Positions 1-9,482 of a stretch of 64,000 nt of DNA are shown piece after piece. Location: NCBI RefSeq assembly GCF_002836255.1, contig NZ_PJAU01000061.1:248001-312000 (forward strand), in the 5' to 3' direction. The notes beneath the pieces were generated by a model. It did not search any database. It was not told where the DNA came from and saw only the letters and a list, made by a program, of their open reading frames with translations. Source of the DNA: Colwellia sp. 75C3 (GTDB lineage: Bacteria; Pseudomonadota; Gammaproteobacteria; Enterobacterales; Alteromonadaceae). Both the position numbers and the translations under genes were made by a program. Within the stretch, counting starts at the first letter, position 1, and every line of letters begins with the position of its first letter.

Positions 1-2583
1 ATCAGTTTTACTAAACCATATTTTGAAATTTCATTAGTTATTTTGAGTAAAAGAGAAGGGTTTTATGCTGAAAGTTTATCATCACTAAATGGTAGGAAAT
101 TGGGCCTTATTAAAGGCTATATTTATAATGAACTCATTCATCGAGATTACCCAGATATAAATATAGTAGATGTAGTTACGGTTAAAGATGGAATTAAAAA
201 ATTGCAGTCAGGAGAAATAGATGCTTTTGTTGATTCTATTGCAGCGATTAATTATGAAATGAGTAAAAGTAAAATTAGCAATGTTATTGTCACTGCATTT
301 ACGCCCTATAAACTTGAATTATCCATGGCGGTTCGAAAAGGACTTGAGCCACTCATCCCCATTTTAAACAAAACTTTTGCTGCGATGAATGAAAAACAAA
401 TGTCTTCTATTGCCAATAATTGGTTATCGGTACACGTACAATCAGGTACCAAATTATCAACCATTATTGTTTGGGCACTGCCGATAATTTCATTGCTAAT
501 ATTGACCATTTTCATTTTTTTCCGTATGAACAAAAGACTTAAAATAGAAATTAATGCGCGAGCTATAAATGAAGAAAAACGCATTATAGCTCAACAAGAT
601 TTAATGGTACAAAAATCAGCCATGGATCAACATTCACTCGTATACACAACTAATAATAAAAGTATTATCAATTACGTAAATGATAAATTTTGTGATATCA
701 GTGGTTATCGCCGTGAAGAACTCATTGGTGCAAACAATAGTATTTTAAACGCTAAAAATCAGTCAAAAAATTATTGGTGCAACATGTTGTTAGAGATTTC
801 TAAAGGGGATTTTTGGCAGGGAGAAGTCTGCAACAAAGCCAAACGTGGCCAACTCTATTGGGTAGATACTACTATTGTCCCACTATACAATAATATAGAT
901 GAATTGCTTGGGTACACTTATATTAGTACCGATATTACCCATCAAAAAGTAACTATTACTCGCTTAGCTGAAGCAAAAAAACAAGCCGATGTTGCCAATG
1001 AATCAAAGAATGATTTTTTAGCTAATATGAGTCACGAAATTCGAACGCCGATGAATGGCGTGATAGGCATGACTAACCTATTACTTGATACATCGTTAAA
1101 TCCAGAGCAGCTAAATTTTGCCAAAACCGTAAAAAACAGTGCTGAATCACTACTGACTATTATTAACGATATTCTTGATTTTTCAAAAATTGAAGCCGGT
1201 ATGTTAGATCTTGAACCGCTTGAGTTTGATTTGGAGCTGCTGTTGCACGACCTTGGTAGTACCTTTGCTTTTCAGGCTCATGATAAAAAACTAGAGCTGA
1301 TTTGCCCCGCTAACATTATGCCTAGTCGGTCGTTTATCGCTGATCCTGGCCGTATACGACAAATACTTAATAACTTGGTTGGTAATGCCATCAAATTTAC
1401 CGAACAAGGCGAGGTTTCAGTATATTGTGAAGTGCAAGAGCAGACTACTCAAGGTGCACAACTACTCTTTGAGATATCGGATACAGGCATTGGTCTTACT
1501 GGTGAACAAAAAAACAAACTTTTTGAACGCTTCAGTCAGGCAGATGGCTCAACTACCCGTAAATATGGCGGTACCGGCTTAGGTCTATCTATCAGTAAAC
1601 AATTAGTTGAATTAATGGGTGGTGAAATAGGCATAAAAAGTGTTGAAGGCGAAGGTTCAACATTTTGGTTCACATTAAAGATTGCCAATGCCAATAACCC
1701 GCCACCAAAGCAAGTTTATGACAACTTACAACATCAAAAAATACTTGTCGTAGATGATAATTTTACTAACCGGACTTTGTTAGGCTTGATCCTTACAAAG
1801 TGGCAAGTTGAACATACCTTGGTAGATAGTGGTCCTCGAGCTTTACAAAAACTAACCGAAGCTGCTGAGAAAGGGGTTCCTTATCATATCGCCATCTTAG
1901 ATATGCAAATGCCTGAAATGAATGGGCTTCAACTGGCGACTAAGATTAAAGATAATAGTCGCCTTTTTCCAAAGATCCGTTTAATGATGCTGACATCACA
2001 AGGACAACGTGGAGACGCTGAAAAATTAAAAGCGAGTGGATTTAATGGATACCTGAATAAACCTATCGATCAGTCTATTCTCTACAATGCTTTAATGACA
2101 ATAGCAGGGGTTAACTCCACAGAACAACCACTGATCACAGCATACAGTGCTCGGAAACTTCCTCAATTCAAAGCAAGAGTACTGGTAGTTGAGGATAATG
2201 CAGTTAATCAGAAAGTCGCTCAAGGTTTATTAAAAAAGTTTGGTATACAAGTTGATATAGCGGCTAATGGAGAAGAAGCATTAAAATCTTTAGAAAATCT
2301 CCCGTTTGATTTAGTGCTCATGGATTGTCAAATGCCGGTAATGGATGGTTATGAAGCTACGCAAAAAATTCGCCTTCCCGAATCAAAGGTACTTAATCGC
2401 GAGATACCAATAATTGCCATGACCGCTAATTCAATGCAAGGAGATAGACAGAAGTGTCTATCTATAGGAATGGATGATTTCATCTCTAAACCGGTCAATC
2501 CAAATAAGTTGCAAGAGGCATTAAAGCGCTGGCTACCCAAGTGTGAAATAAAAGTTGTACAACCAGAAAATGTAAAAACATAA
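1..2583 (+). CDS. Hybrid sensor histidine kinase with periplasmic SBP_bac_3 domain (5' partial)
   Basis: The reading frame is open from base 1, and the residues before the first in-frame TTG at 43 read [13 protein letters not shown], typical of the middle of a bacterial extracellular solute-binding (SBP_bac_3) domain. The true start is therefore upstream of the window and the TTG is not a real start. Counting from base 43, the order is: rest of the SBP domain to about residue 130, one membrane segment (about 140-160), a PAS domain (about 190-305), HisKA with the phospho-accepting His in [12 protein letters not shown] (His near residue 331), HATPase_c with DTGIGL and GGTGLGL boxes, then two receiver domains. 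Both receivers keep the Asp ([12 protein letters not shown] and [13 protein letters not shown]). Kinases of this layout sense small molecules through the periplasmic domain and relay phosphate to a partner. No HPt domain or output regulator is visible here, so its target is unknown. Confidence 0.93.
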   Translation: MSFTKPYFEISLVILSKREGFYAESLSSLNGRKLGLIKGYIYNELIHRDYPDINIVDVVTVKDGIKKLQSGEIDAFVDSIAAINYEMSKSKISNVIVTAFTPYKLELSMAVRKGLEPLIPILNKTFAAMNEKQMSSIANNWLSVHVQSGTKLSTIIVWALPIISLLILTIFIFFRMNKRLKIEINARAINEEKRIIAQQDLMVQKSAMDQHSLVYTTNNKSIINYVNDKFCDISGYRREELIGANNSILNAKNQSKNYWCNMLLEISKGDFWQGEVCNKAKRGQLYWVDTTIVPLYNNIDELLGYTYISTDITHQKVTITRLAEAKKQADVANESKNDFLANMSHEIRTPMNGVIGMTNLLLDTSLNPEQLNFAKTVKNSAESLLTIINDILDFSKIEAGMLDLEPLEFDLELLLHDLGSTFAFQAHDKKLELICPANIMPSRSFIADPGRIRQILNNLVGNAIKFTEQGEVSVYCEVQEQTTQGAQLLFEISDTGIGLTGEQKNKLFERFSQADGSTTRKYGGTGLGLSISKQLVELMGGEIGIKSVEGEGSTFWFTLKIANANNPPPKQVYDNLQHQKILVVDDNFTNRTLLGLILTKWQVEHTLVDSGPRALQKLTEAAEKGVPYHIAILDMQMPEMNGLQLATKIKDNSRLFPKIRLMMLTSQGQRGDAEKLKASGFNGYLNKPIDQSILYNALMTIAGVNSTEQPLITAYSARKLPQFKARVLVVEDNAVNQKVAQGLLKKFGIQVDIAANGEEALKSLENLPFDLVLMDCQMPVMDGYEATQKIRLPESKVLNREIPIIAMTANSMQGDRQKCLSIGMDDFISKPVNPNKLQEALKRWLPKCEIKVVQPENVKT

Positions 2584-2620
2584 AATTAGCTTCTACTTGA
2601 ATATTTAAGTGAACGTAGTG

Positions 2621-2654
2621 TTTCACATTCGTTTCACAGACAGTTAACTACGAT
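2621..2654 (+). promoter_or_regulatory. Direct-repeat operator and -10 element before the ABC operon
   Basis: TTTCACA at 2621-2627 is repeated at 2632-2638, start-to-start distance 11 bp, followed after 10 bp by TACGAT (2649-2654), a -10-like hexamer. Two 7-mers one helical turn apart, placed where the -35 would be, is the usual layout of OmpR/PhoB-family activator sites. The same arrangement with identical spacing precedes the DJ-1-like gene at 7530. Binding by the response regulator at 8772 is an inference. Confidence 0.65.
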
Positions 2655-2686
2655 AGCATCACGAAATATTATTGTGGTGCAACTTT

Positions 2687-3445
2687 ATGCCTTGTTCAAT
2701 TGAATTAAAAAGCGTTTCTCAATCATTTGAAAACATTTCTTCTGCAAGTATTGCTTCTAAAGTTAATGCTTCAACTATTACGTTATTTGAAAATCTCGAT
2801 TTATCAATACACCAAGGACAATCATATGCCATAACAGGCCCTTCCGGTGCCGGTAAATCGAGTTTACTTATGCTACTTTCTGGATTAGAAAAGCCAACAT
2901 CAGGTCAAGGTACTTACCTTAACGACAAACAGATAAACGATAATCACAGTTCATCACTTGATAATTTACGTTCAGAAATCGGTTTTATTTTTCAACAATT
3001 TCATTTATTACCTGAGTTAACAGCGTTACACAATATTGCTTTACCTTTGAAATTACGTGGTGATAAACAGGCAATTAAAAAAGCTAAACACTGGCTAGAA
3101 AAAGTAGGATTGTCCGATAGAGCTAATCATAAACCCTCACAATTAAGTGGCGGAGAACAACAACGAGTTGCCATAGCGCGTGCGTTAGTCTTTTCACCTA
3201 AGTTTATATTTGCCGATGAGCCAACAGGTAATTTAGACCAACACAATGCCAATGAAATTGCTGATATTTTATTTGCCTGCTGCAAAGAGAACAACGCCGG
3301 TTTAATTATTGTGACTCACAGCAGTGACCTTGCGAGTAAAGCGCAGAATATCTATTGCCTTGCCAATGGCGAGTTGACTAAAACATCATCGACCAACTCA
3401 GTTAACAAACAACAAGATGAAGAAAAGCAGGTAGCATCATGTTAA
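2687..3445 (+). CDS. ABC transporter ATP-binding protein, LolD/YbbA type
   Basis: A 252-residue ATPase of the MacB/LolD/YbbA class, which drives FtsX-type permeases that act on lipids, lipoproteins or peptides at the inner membrane instead of importing solutes. Visible motifs are Walker [10 protein letters not shown], the Q-loop in [10 protein letters not shown], signature [15 protein letters not shown], Walker [13 protein letters not shown] and the H-loop VTHSS. I chose ATG 2687 ([12 protein letters not shown]); a TTG at 2672 is also in frame but adds only five residues unlike the family. The C-terminus extends about 25 residues past the ATPase core. The gene overlaps the permease start by 7 bases, so the two are translated together. 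The family is clear; assignment to YbbA proper rests on the size of the partner permease. Confidence 0.92.
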   Translation: MPCSIELKSVSQSFENISSASIASKVNASTITLFENLDLSIHQGQSYAITGPSGAGKSSLLMLLSGLEKPTSGQGTYLNDKQINDNHSSSLDNLRSEIGFIFQQFHLLPELTALHNIALPLKLRGDKQAIKKAKHWLEKVGLSDRANHKPSQLSGGEQQRVAIARALVFSPKFIFADEPTGNLDQHNANEIADILFACCKENNAGLIIVTHSSDLASKAQNIYCLANGELTKTSSTNSVNKQQDEEKQVASC

Positions 3446-5922
3446 AACATCAGCTACAACTAGCTTGGTATTATTTCCAACAAGAATATAGCCAACCTCA
3501 TCAAAAATTATTGCGCTGGGTACAAGCCATTTTAATGATTTTTATTGTCACTTTAACCTTATCAAGTAATACCATTCAACATTACCTACAGGGTAACCTG
3601 CAGAACCTCTTGGGCGCTGATGCGGTGCTAACTCAAAAAAACAAGTTAACAACTAAACAACTAACCTTATTAGAAAACTTCAGTGACAAAGTGGTTAATA
3701 CATCGCAGATTAATACCACACTGACATTTAATGGAAAATGGCAAAGTGCAAAATTAAAAGCAGTAGGAAATGATTACCCTTTACAAGGTCAATTACTCAC
3801 GTCAACGTCGTTGCAAAGCCCAGCAATAGTCACAAATGGTGGTCCTTTAGCCGGTAATATATGGTTAGACAGTCGCTTATTAGCCAGTTTAACGCTATCA
3901 ATTGGTGACGTTATCAAACTAGGTGAGCAAACATTTATCGTATCAAAGGTGTTAATTCACGAGCCTGATAGGTTGATGGAAGGACATAATGTTGCGATGC
4001 GAGCACTGGTTAATAAAAGTGATATGAAAAAGTTGGCTTTTCCAGCAGATCTTATTCAGCATCGTTACCTTATTTCAGCGTCAAAATCACAAGTGCAGCA
4101 ACTTATTGATTGGCAACAAGAACAACTTCCCGCAGCTCACATTAACCATAAATTAGGTGCCCATCCGTTAGCTTTATTTTGGCAACGAACTGAAAACTTT
4201 TTAGGCTTAGCCTCCATTATTTTATTTTTTATGGCCGCTATCGCTATTGAACAAATAGCGCAAGTTCACTTAAAGAAAGAACAATACTTCTCAGCCATTT
4301 GTATGAGCTTAGGTGCGTCAAAAGCAACAGGCTTACAATTATCACTTTTCAAATGGCTAATTAACATAGTGGTACTAATACCTGTAGTCGCCCTTTTATC
4401 TGGCGTATTTCATTGGTTGGTCGTAAGTTGGTTATCTGAAACCTTTGCCGAAATAACGTGGCAATTAGAACTTTGGCTTACGGCTAAAACGATAGCAACA
4501 AGTGTATTACTTTTTGCGGTATTTCATTCACCCGTTTGGCTAACACTATGCCAAACATCAGTGTCTAAGTTGTTTCATCAAAATCATAAAAGTATGTCTT
4601 TAGGTTTAGTTAAACTATGTGCCCTACTCGTCCTTGTTTTGGTGGCCGTCAACTACTCTGATAATGGCTTATTAACCTTGATGTTGGTTAGCAGTATCTT
4701 AATAACCATCATACTAATTGTTGCGATTAGTTGGGTAGTGTTAACTTTGGGTGAAAAAACTACCCAACAATTTTCTGGCTTAGTTCCTTTTACCTTTTTT
4801 ATGATGAAACAGCGCTTATTAAGTAAAAGCACTCAAATATTGGGCATTGGCTTAAGCACCTTTCTATTATTGTTTACACTGATGTTTTTAAAAGACTTAG
4901 GTAACACCATGGGAGCATATCAGAGAACACATGATGGTAATGTCATGGTTTCACAAGCGAGTCAGGTAGAAATGAATGCCATCAAAAAATGGTCTAAAGA
5001 ATATGATATTAACCTGCGCCAAGCTAAACCTTACGTCTATGCCAAAGTAGTAAAAATTAATAACCAAGCACTCAATAAATTTACCACAAAACCCAGTGAT
5101 AGCTTAGCGACGTTATCACACTCTATCCGCCTTCATTGGACACAAGATATTCCAAAGACTAACAGCTTGGTTCAAGGAACATGGTGGAAAAAAGACGCTG
5201 AAAAATGGCAGCAGATTTCACTTGAAGAAGAAGTGATGACTGATTTAGGTTTGGACCTTGGCGATACACTTACTTTTATTATTAATCAACAAAGTTATAC
5301 CTTCACTATTACCGCAAGTCATGTTTATAAACCGGGATCGGGGTCAATTATATTCTGGGTACAAATGCCCCAAACGGCGATCCAACATATCAACGCGCCT
5401 CACTACAATATGGCAAGCTTAGAGCTTAATGATGACCAATGGCCACTGCTAGGTCAATTGTGGCAAAAGCACCCAACAATCCGCATGGTATCGCTACAAG
5501 AATTAACAAAGCAATTCGATGCTATCTTAGCAATGGTCACAAAAGTCATTAGTGGTTTTGCCGTGATGATTATTTTACTCGCCATTATTGTGATTTTGTC
5601 TTCAATCAATGCCCTTGAAGGTAAAGAAAAGAAAAAGAATAGCGTTATTATGAGCTTTGGTTTTTTAAAAAAAACCTGTCTACAGCTAAACATTATTGAA
5701 TGGCTAATTACGGCATTAATCATCGCAATAGGCGCGATAGCCGGTACATACATTACTGGCATGTTAATTTATCAATCTCAGTTCTCACTGCCCTATCAAC
5801 CTGATTTTTTGATTTTGTTCATTACCTTGACCATTATATTGAGCACAGTAACATTATTAGGTATTTACGCCAGCCGACATAGTTTAAAAAGTTCGGTGAA
5901 ACAATTGATGGCCGATAACTAA
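3439..5922 (+). CDS. FtsX-like ABC transporter permease, YbbP type (827 aa)
   Basis: A large permease with one N-terminal membrane segment (about residues 28-45), an extracytoplasmic domain, and membrane segments grouped near 255-275, 305-330, 345-365, 390-440, 465-485, 700-725, 750-770 and 780-800. This resembles the doubled FtsX layout of E. coli YbbP (about 800 residues) and is much larger than LolC/E or MacB-type permeases. FtsX-like core features include the late segment ending in ASRHSLKSS. It overlaps the ATPase gene and ends before a strong terminator at 5952-5984, so ATPase and permease form a two-gene operon. YbbAP-type systems are thought to extract or export hydrophobic compounds from the membrane; the substrate here is unknown. 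Shared promoter elements tie it to the two-component system at 8772-10764. Confidence 0.88.
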   Translation: MLKHQLQLAWYYFQQEYSQPHQKLLRWVQAILMIFIVTLTLSSNTIQHYLQGNLQNLLGADAVLTQKNKLTTKQLTLLENFSDKVVNTSQINTTLTFNGKWQSAKLKAVGNDYPLQGQLLTSTSLQSPAIVTNGGPLAGNIWLDSRLLASLTLSIGDVIKLGEQTFIVSKVLIHEPDRLMEGHNVAMRALVNKSDMKKLAFPADLIQHRYLISASKSQVQQLIDWQQEQLPAAHINHKLGAHPLALFWQRTENFLGLASIILFFMAAIAIEQIAQVHLKKEQYFSAICMSLGASKATGLQLSLFKWLINIVVLIPVVALLSGVFHWLVVSWLSETFAEITWQLELWLTAKTIATSVLLFAVFHSPVWLTLCQTSVSKLFHQNHKSMSLGLVKLCALLVLVLVAVNYSDNGLLTLMLVSSILITIILIVAISWVVLTLGEKTTQQFSGLVPFTFFMMKQRLLSKSTQILGIGLSTFLLLFTLMFLKDLGNTMGAYQRTHDGNVMVSQASQVEMNAIKKWSKEYDINLRQAKPYVYAKVVKINNQALNKFTTKPSDSLATLSHSIRLHWTQDIPKTNSLVQGTWWKKDAEKWQQISLEEEVMTDLGLDLGDTLTFIINQQSYTFTITASHVYKPGSGSIIFWVQMPQTAIQHINAPHYNMASLELNDDQWPLLGQLWQKHPTIRMVSLQELTKQFDAILAMVTKVISGFAVMIILLAIIVILSSINALEGKEKKKNSVIMSFGFLKKTCLQLNIIEWLITALIIAIGAIAGTYITGMLIYQSQFSLPYQPDFLILFITLTIILSTVTLLGIYASRHSLKSSVKQLMADN

Positions 5923-5951
5923 CCCCTTTATTACATTAATTATCTTCAAGT

Positions 5952-5984
5952 ATGCTGTTGTAATTATTCATAACAGCATTTTTT
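5952..5984 (+). terminator. Rho-independent terminator of the ABC operon
   Basis: ATGCTGTT (5952-5959) pairs perfectly with AACAGCAT (5972-5979) across a 12-base loop and is followed by six T. It lies 29 bases after the permease stop. There is no T-run on the other strand, so it serves the + strand only. Confidence 0.8.
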
Positions 5985-6009
5985 AAGCTTTATTTAACCT
6001 GAACTCTGT

Positions 6010-6948
6010 TTAATAAACAGCTTTAGTAGTAGAAACTAACACCGGGTTTTCTTGTGATACAGCCCTAAGGTGCTCACTCATCCAGTTCAAAGAAGTAAAC
6101 CATGAATTTAATGATTGTTCACTACGCTTGAAATTGAAGCCATGTGACCCATTGTTGATGACCATTAACTTTGACCGATCATTGCCGCTTAGTTGTAATG
6201 ATTTTACAAATGTTTTTGAGTATTTTATCGGTGCAATTTGGTCGTCATCACCATGAATAACCAGCACTGAAGCTTGAATTTTATTGGTAAAATTTATAGC
6301 TGAATATTTACTGACAAGGTCAAGGTGTGTTGCATTTGTATGGTTAGTAGATTCATCTAAATATGATGATTTAATTTGATTCACGATGAATGATAAAATT
6401 AAATCATTTTCAAATGATTTAGCCCAGCCAACAAAGTCAGTCATTGGATAATAAACAACTACCGCTTTTATTAATGGATTACTCTCCGCTATTTTCAAGC
6501 TATGCGCACCGCCTAATGAAAAACCTAATAATCCAATATTGAGCTTATCAACCCAAGGGTTCTGTATTACTTGGTTCATAACAAAATCTATCTCATGCTT
6601 TTTTCGTAAAGGCATAGTAGATTCTGCCCATTCACCATCAATGAGTCTTTCATAATCAATAGCTACAGATAAGAATCCTTGATTAGCAAGATCAATGAGT
6701 ACTCCCCTCATATCGTCGGCGTTTTGTAGCATTCCAGGATGTACAATAATAGTAGGCAGAGGGCCCTTAGCAATTGGTTTAGCCCACAATAGATTTACTT
6801 TTAATGCGCCCTTTGAAGCTGTTTGTTCCCAAACAGGAATCGTTCTGTCTGTTCCGTTGTTGTGCATACCAGGTAAACTGTTGCAGCCTAAAATACTTAC
6901 CATTGAAGCACATAAGATCAAGCTTCTAATTAGTCTAAATATATTCAT
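6010..6948 (-). CDS. Exported alpha/beta hydrolase lipoprotein (dienelactone hydrolase-like)
   Basis: A 312-residue alpha/beta hydrolase. The N-terminus is a lipoprotein signal (hydrophobic stretch ending SMVSILGC, lipid Cys at residue 22), so it should sit in the periplasm attached to a membrane. The nucleophile elbow is GFSLGG, the acid lies in VIHGDDDQIAP and the catalytic His in NNGSHGFN, so the triad is complete. The order and spacing fit the dienelactone hydrolase/prolyl-oligopeptidase-like branch. The substrate cannot be told from sequence. It faces the ABC operon tail-to-tail and is divergent from the DJ-1-like gene with about 580 bases between them, so it is not in either operon. Confidence 0.85.
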   Translation of the reverse strand: MNIFRLIRSLILCASMVSILGCNSLPGMHNNGTDRTIPVWEQTASKGALKVNLLWAKPIAKGPLPTIIVHPGMLQNADDMRGVLIDLANQGFLSVAIDYERLIDGEWAESTMPLRKKHEIDFVMNQVIQNPWVDKLNIGLLGFSLGGAHSLKIAESNPLIKAVVVYYPMTDFVGWAKSFENDLILSFIVNQIKSSYLDESTNHTNATHLDLVSKYSAINFTNKIQASVLVIHGDDDQIAPIKYSKTFVKSLQLSGNDRSKLMVINNGSHGFNFKRSEQSLNSWFTSLNWMSEHLRAVSQENPVLVSTTKAVY

Positions 6949-7097
6949 AAGATAACCTATTTATGAGTTATACAATCTTTATACGTAGACATATGAATTT
7001 AAGATCATTGCATTACACTTTAGCTGTTGTTAAGAAAAGTGACTTTAAGACATAACAAGGTACTCACCGTTAACTGTTGAGACTGCTTTCTTTAGCG

Positions 7098-7292
7098 CTA
7101 GCTTGACGAAACATGTTGGAAGATATCCTGTCGTGCTACAGACTTTGACTCTTCACAGGGTTTTATTACCGCACTTTCTTTAAAATACAAGCCAACTGCC
7201 ACTAATGTAAGGCCAAGTTCTAACTTTACTTGACGTGTTTGAGTACTTTTTTGATGAATAAAACGTACAGCTAAATTTTCTTCGATCTTTAT
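7098..7292 (-). pseudogene. Possible remnant of an unidentified gene
   Basis: In the space between the hydrolase and the DJ-1-like gene, the minus strand has an open stretch of about 64 codons with protein-like composition (for example VRFIHQKSTQTRQVKLELGL) ending in TAG at 7098-7100. A TAA lies directly upstream at 7293-7295 and the stretch contains no ATG, GTG or TTG near its beginning. It is best read as the end of a decayed gene, or chance. I do not recognise the family. Confidence 0.25.
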
Positions 7293-7469
7293 TTAGCTTC
7301 TACAGTTGAGAGTATTTATAGCTTCATATTTTAGTTTAATTCAAGCCGAATTTACGCGTCAATAGTTGGCCTATTGTAAGGGATTTTACCGATAAAGTAG
7401 GTTGAAAATCAGCTATAACAATATGTATTAAGCAGAGTTAAGGTTACTTATTGATAACTTAAAATATCC

Positions 7470-7503
7470 TTTCACATCCATTTCACAAACCCTCCAATAA
7501 ACT
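7470..7503 (+). promoter_or_regulatory. Direct-repeat operator and -10 element before the DJ-1/two-component operon
   Basis: TTTCACA at 7470-7476 and 7481-7487, 11 bp apart, then a 10-bp gap and TAAACT (7498-7503) as a -10-like hexamer. The repeat sequence, spacing and offset match the site at 2621-2654. The following gene starts 26 bases downstream with an AGGAGAG ribosome site. Confidence 0.65.
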
Positions 7504-7529
7504 AGCTTCATACTTTAGGAGAGAAACTT

Positions 7530-8675
7530 ATGAAAACTATAAAAATTATGAACGTTATAAAAAATGTAAAACAATCAATTTTGGTTGCAGCCACCTTAAT
7601 ATTTGTCGTTACTCCAGTAACCGCCGCTGACATTAATAAAAAAGTATTAATGGTCGTCAGTGGTAATGGCCAAACGAGTGAACAAGGTGACGAAAAACCA
7701 GGTTATGAATTTGATGAGTTTTCAAAAGCGTACTCTGTTTTTAAAGAAAATGGCATTGCCGTTGATATCGCCAGCCCTCAAGGTGGTCAAGTTGAAGCCG
7801 ATAACTACAACCCTGAAAAATCGTATAATGCTAAGGTATTAGTTGATGAAGCTATTATGGCCAAACTTAATAATACCCTCACTACTCGCTCAATAAATGC
7901 AAAAGATTATGATGCAGTTTTTGTTGTTGGTGGTAAAGGTGCGATGTTTGATTTACCTAAAGACACTGCCTTGCATAAAGTCATCGCTGAAATTTATCAA
8001 CAACAAGGCGTTGTTGCAGCGGTTTGTCATGGTCCAGCGGCATTAGTTAATGTAAAACTAAAAGATGGTAGTTATTTAGTTGCCAATAAAGCGATAAACA
8101 GTTTTACTAACCAAGAAGAAAAATTGTTTGGTAAAAAGTGGATAAACGATTTTGACTTCATGCTTGAAGATAAATTGGTTGAACACGGTGCTAACTTTCA
8201 ATCAAGCTCAATCATGTTAAGCCATGTAGCCATTGACGGACGTTTAATTACCGGTCAAAACCCTACTTCAACAGTCGATGTAGCAACAGCGTTAGTTAAG
8301 AGCTTAGGGTTAACGCCCGTTAACGCTGAAATTGAGATTGAAGATAAAACGATGGCAGTTGTAGCCAAATTTATAGCGGGTGATAAATCAGCGCTTGAAA
8401 CGCTAGCTAATAATCAAGCGCAATATTATATGCCTTTAGTTGGAATGTATGGCTTCTACTTCCTAAAAATAGCCGATACGACACTTGATTTTGAACAATC
8501 ATTAGCCTTGATGAAAGTGGCTCAAAAAGCCATTGATAGCCCCAATTTAGATATGAAAATAGCAGAAACCCAAACTAAATTAGGCCAAAAAGCTAATGCA
8601 AAAGTGACATTGAATCAGTTAATTACTGCAAAACCTGATTTCAAACCCGCGCAAGACATGTTAAAAACGTTGTAA
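7530..8675 (+). CDS. Exported DJ-1/PfpI-family protein with C-terminal helical repeat region
   Basis: A 381-residue protein with a signal peptide (hydrophobic core about residues 15-30, cleavage likely after VTAA). Residues about 38-260 form a DJ-1/PfpI (type 1 glutamine amidotransferase-like) domain with the nucleophile elbow VAAVCHGPAAL carrying the conserved Cys-His pair, and the acidic residue region near GYEFDE as in Hsp31/YajL-type members. Residues about 275-381 are helical and end with a TPR-like pattern (TQTKLGQKANAKVTLNQLI), which is not part of the usual DJ-1 fold. Family members are chaperones, deglycases or proteases, and which applies here is unknown. Its location outside the cytoplasm, the adjacent two-component genes and the shared operator suggest an envelope-stress role. 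The start is fixed by AGGAGAG a few bases upstream of ATG 7530. Confidence 0.88.
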   Translation: MKTIKIMNVIKNVKQSILVAATLIFVVTPVTAADINKKVLMVVSGNGQTSEQGDEKPGYEFDEFSKAYSVFKENGIAVDIASPQGGQVEADNYNPEKSYNAKVLVDEAIMAKLNNTLTTRSINAKDYDAVFVVGGKGAMFDLPKDTALHKVIAEIYQQQGVVAAVCHGPAALVNVKLKDGSYLVANKAINSFTNQEEKLFGKKWINDFDFMLEDKLVEHGANFQSSSIMLSHVAIDGRLITGQNPTSTVDVATALVKSLGLTPVNAEIEIEDKTMAVVAKFIAGDKSALETLANNQAQYYMPLVGMYGFYFLKIADTTLDFEQSLALMKVAQKAIDSPNLDMKIAETQTKLGQKANAKVTLNQLITAKPDFKPAQDMLKTL

Positions 8676-8700
8676 GGTAATTTGTCCTTAACTAGTCAGT

Positions 8701-8750
8701 CCTTAACGGTAACTTTAAATAAAAAAGTTTAAACAAAGTAATCGTTAAGG
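8701..8750 (+). terminator. Long hairpin between the DJ-1-like gene and the response regulator
   Basis: Arms 8701-8716 and 8735-8750 pair over 16 positions with one mismatch and one G-T pair (outer part CCTTAACG/CGTTAAGG), with an 18-base A/T-rich loop. No T-run follows. It could be a weak terminator or an mRNA-processing stem that lowers expression of the regulator genes relative to the upstream gene. CCTTAAC also occurs once more at 8686-8692. Confidence 0.45.
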
Positions 8751-8771
8751 CACTTTAATTTGAGAAGTTAA

Positions 8772-9482
8772 ATGAATAATAAATCTTTATATATTCTAGT
8801 CGTTGAAGATCAGCAAAGTATCGCCCAAAATATTGCTAATTATATGGAAGATAAAGGTCACGTTCTAGATTTTGCTACACAAGGTGATCAAGGATTGGAG
8901 CTAGCGTTAACCAATCATTATGATTTAGTTATTCTCGATTTAAATTTACCAGTCATGGATGGCCTTGAAGTTTGTAAACAATTACGTGAACAAGCTAAAC
9001 ATCATGTGCCAATTATCATGTTAACGGCAAGAGACAGCATCGACGATAAAATATCGGGTTTTACCACAGGTGCCGATGATTATTTAACTAAACCATTTTC
9101 TTTAGCTGAACTAGAAGTTCGCTGCTTCGCTTTATCAAGACGCCATTTATTACAAACCAATGATACCTTAACATTTGATCAGTTAATCATTGATAGAAAA
9201 AGACAACAAGTAACCCGTGCTGGAAAAACCCTTGAGTTACATAGTATGGGCTACCGAATTCTTCTCATTTTAGCCCAAGAATATCCGCAAGTGGTTAGTC
9301 GCTCAAAGTTATCTCAAAAACTATGGGGCGACGAGCCAACAGAATCTGATGCCCTTAGATCTCACATATATCAATTACGAAATGTTTTAGATAAACCGTT
9401 TGATTATCCTATGATAAAAACCATGCATGGCATTGGGTTCTTATTACATGTAAAAAGCGATGTGAAAAATAATGAACAATAA
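8772..9482 (+). CDS. OmpR/PhoB-family response regulator
   Basis: A 236-residue two-domain regulator. The receiver domain (residues 6-120) has the acidic pair VVEDQ, phospho-acceptor Asp in VILDLNLPVMDG, Thr in MLTARD and Lys in YLTKPFS. The C-terminal winged helix (about 135-230) has the Trans_reg_C pattern, including SDALRSHIYQLRNVLDKP and the wing IKTMHGIGFLL. Such regulators bind tandem direct repeats 11 bp apart, which matches the TTTCACA repeats upstream of 2687 and 7530. The kinase gene overlaps its end by 11 bases. Confidence 0.93.
   Translation: MNNKSLYILVVEDQQSIAQNIANYMEDKGHVLDFATQGDQGLELALTNHYDLVILDLNLPVMDGLEVCKQLREQAKHHVPIIMLTARDSIDDKISGFTTGADDYLTKPFSLAELEVRCFALSRRHLLQTNDTLTFDQLIIDRKRQQVTRAGKTLELHSMGYRILLILAQEYPQVVSRSKLSQKLWGDEPTESDALRSHIYQLRNVLDKPFDYPMIKTMHGIGFLLHVKSDVKNNEQ

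Noticed and set aside
43-45. TTG as start of the first gene
   Set aside because: The frame is open to base 1 and the upstream codons match a solute-binding domain, so the gene begins outside the window.
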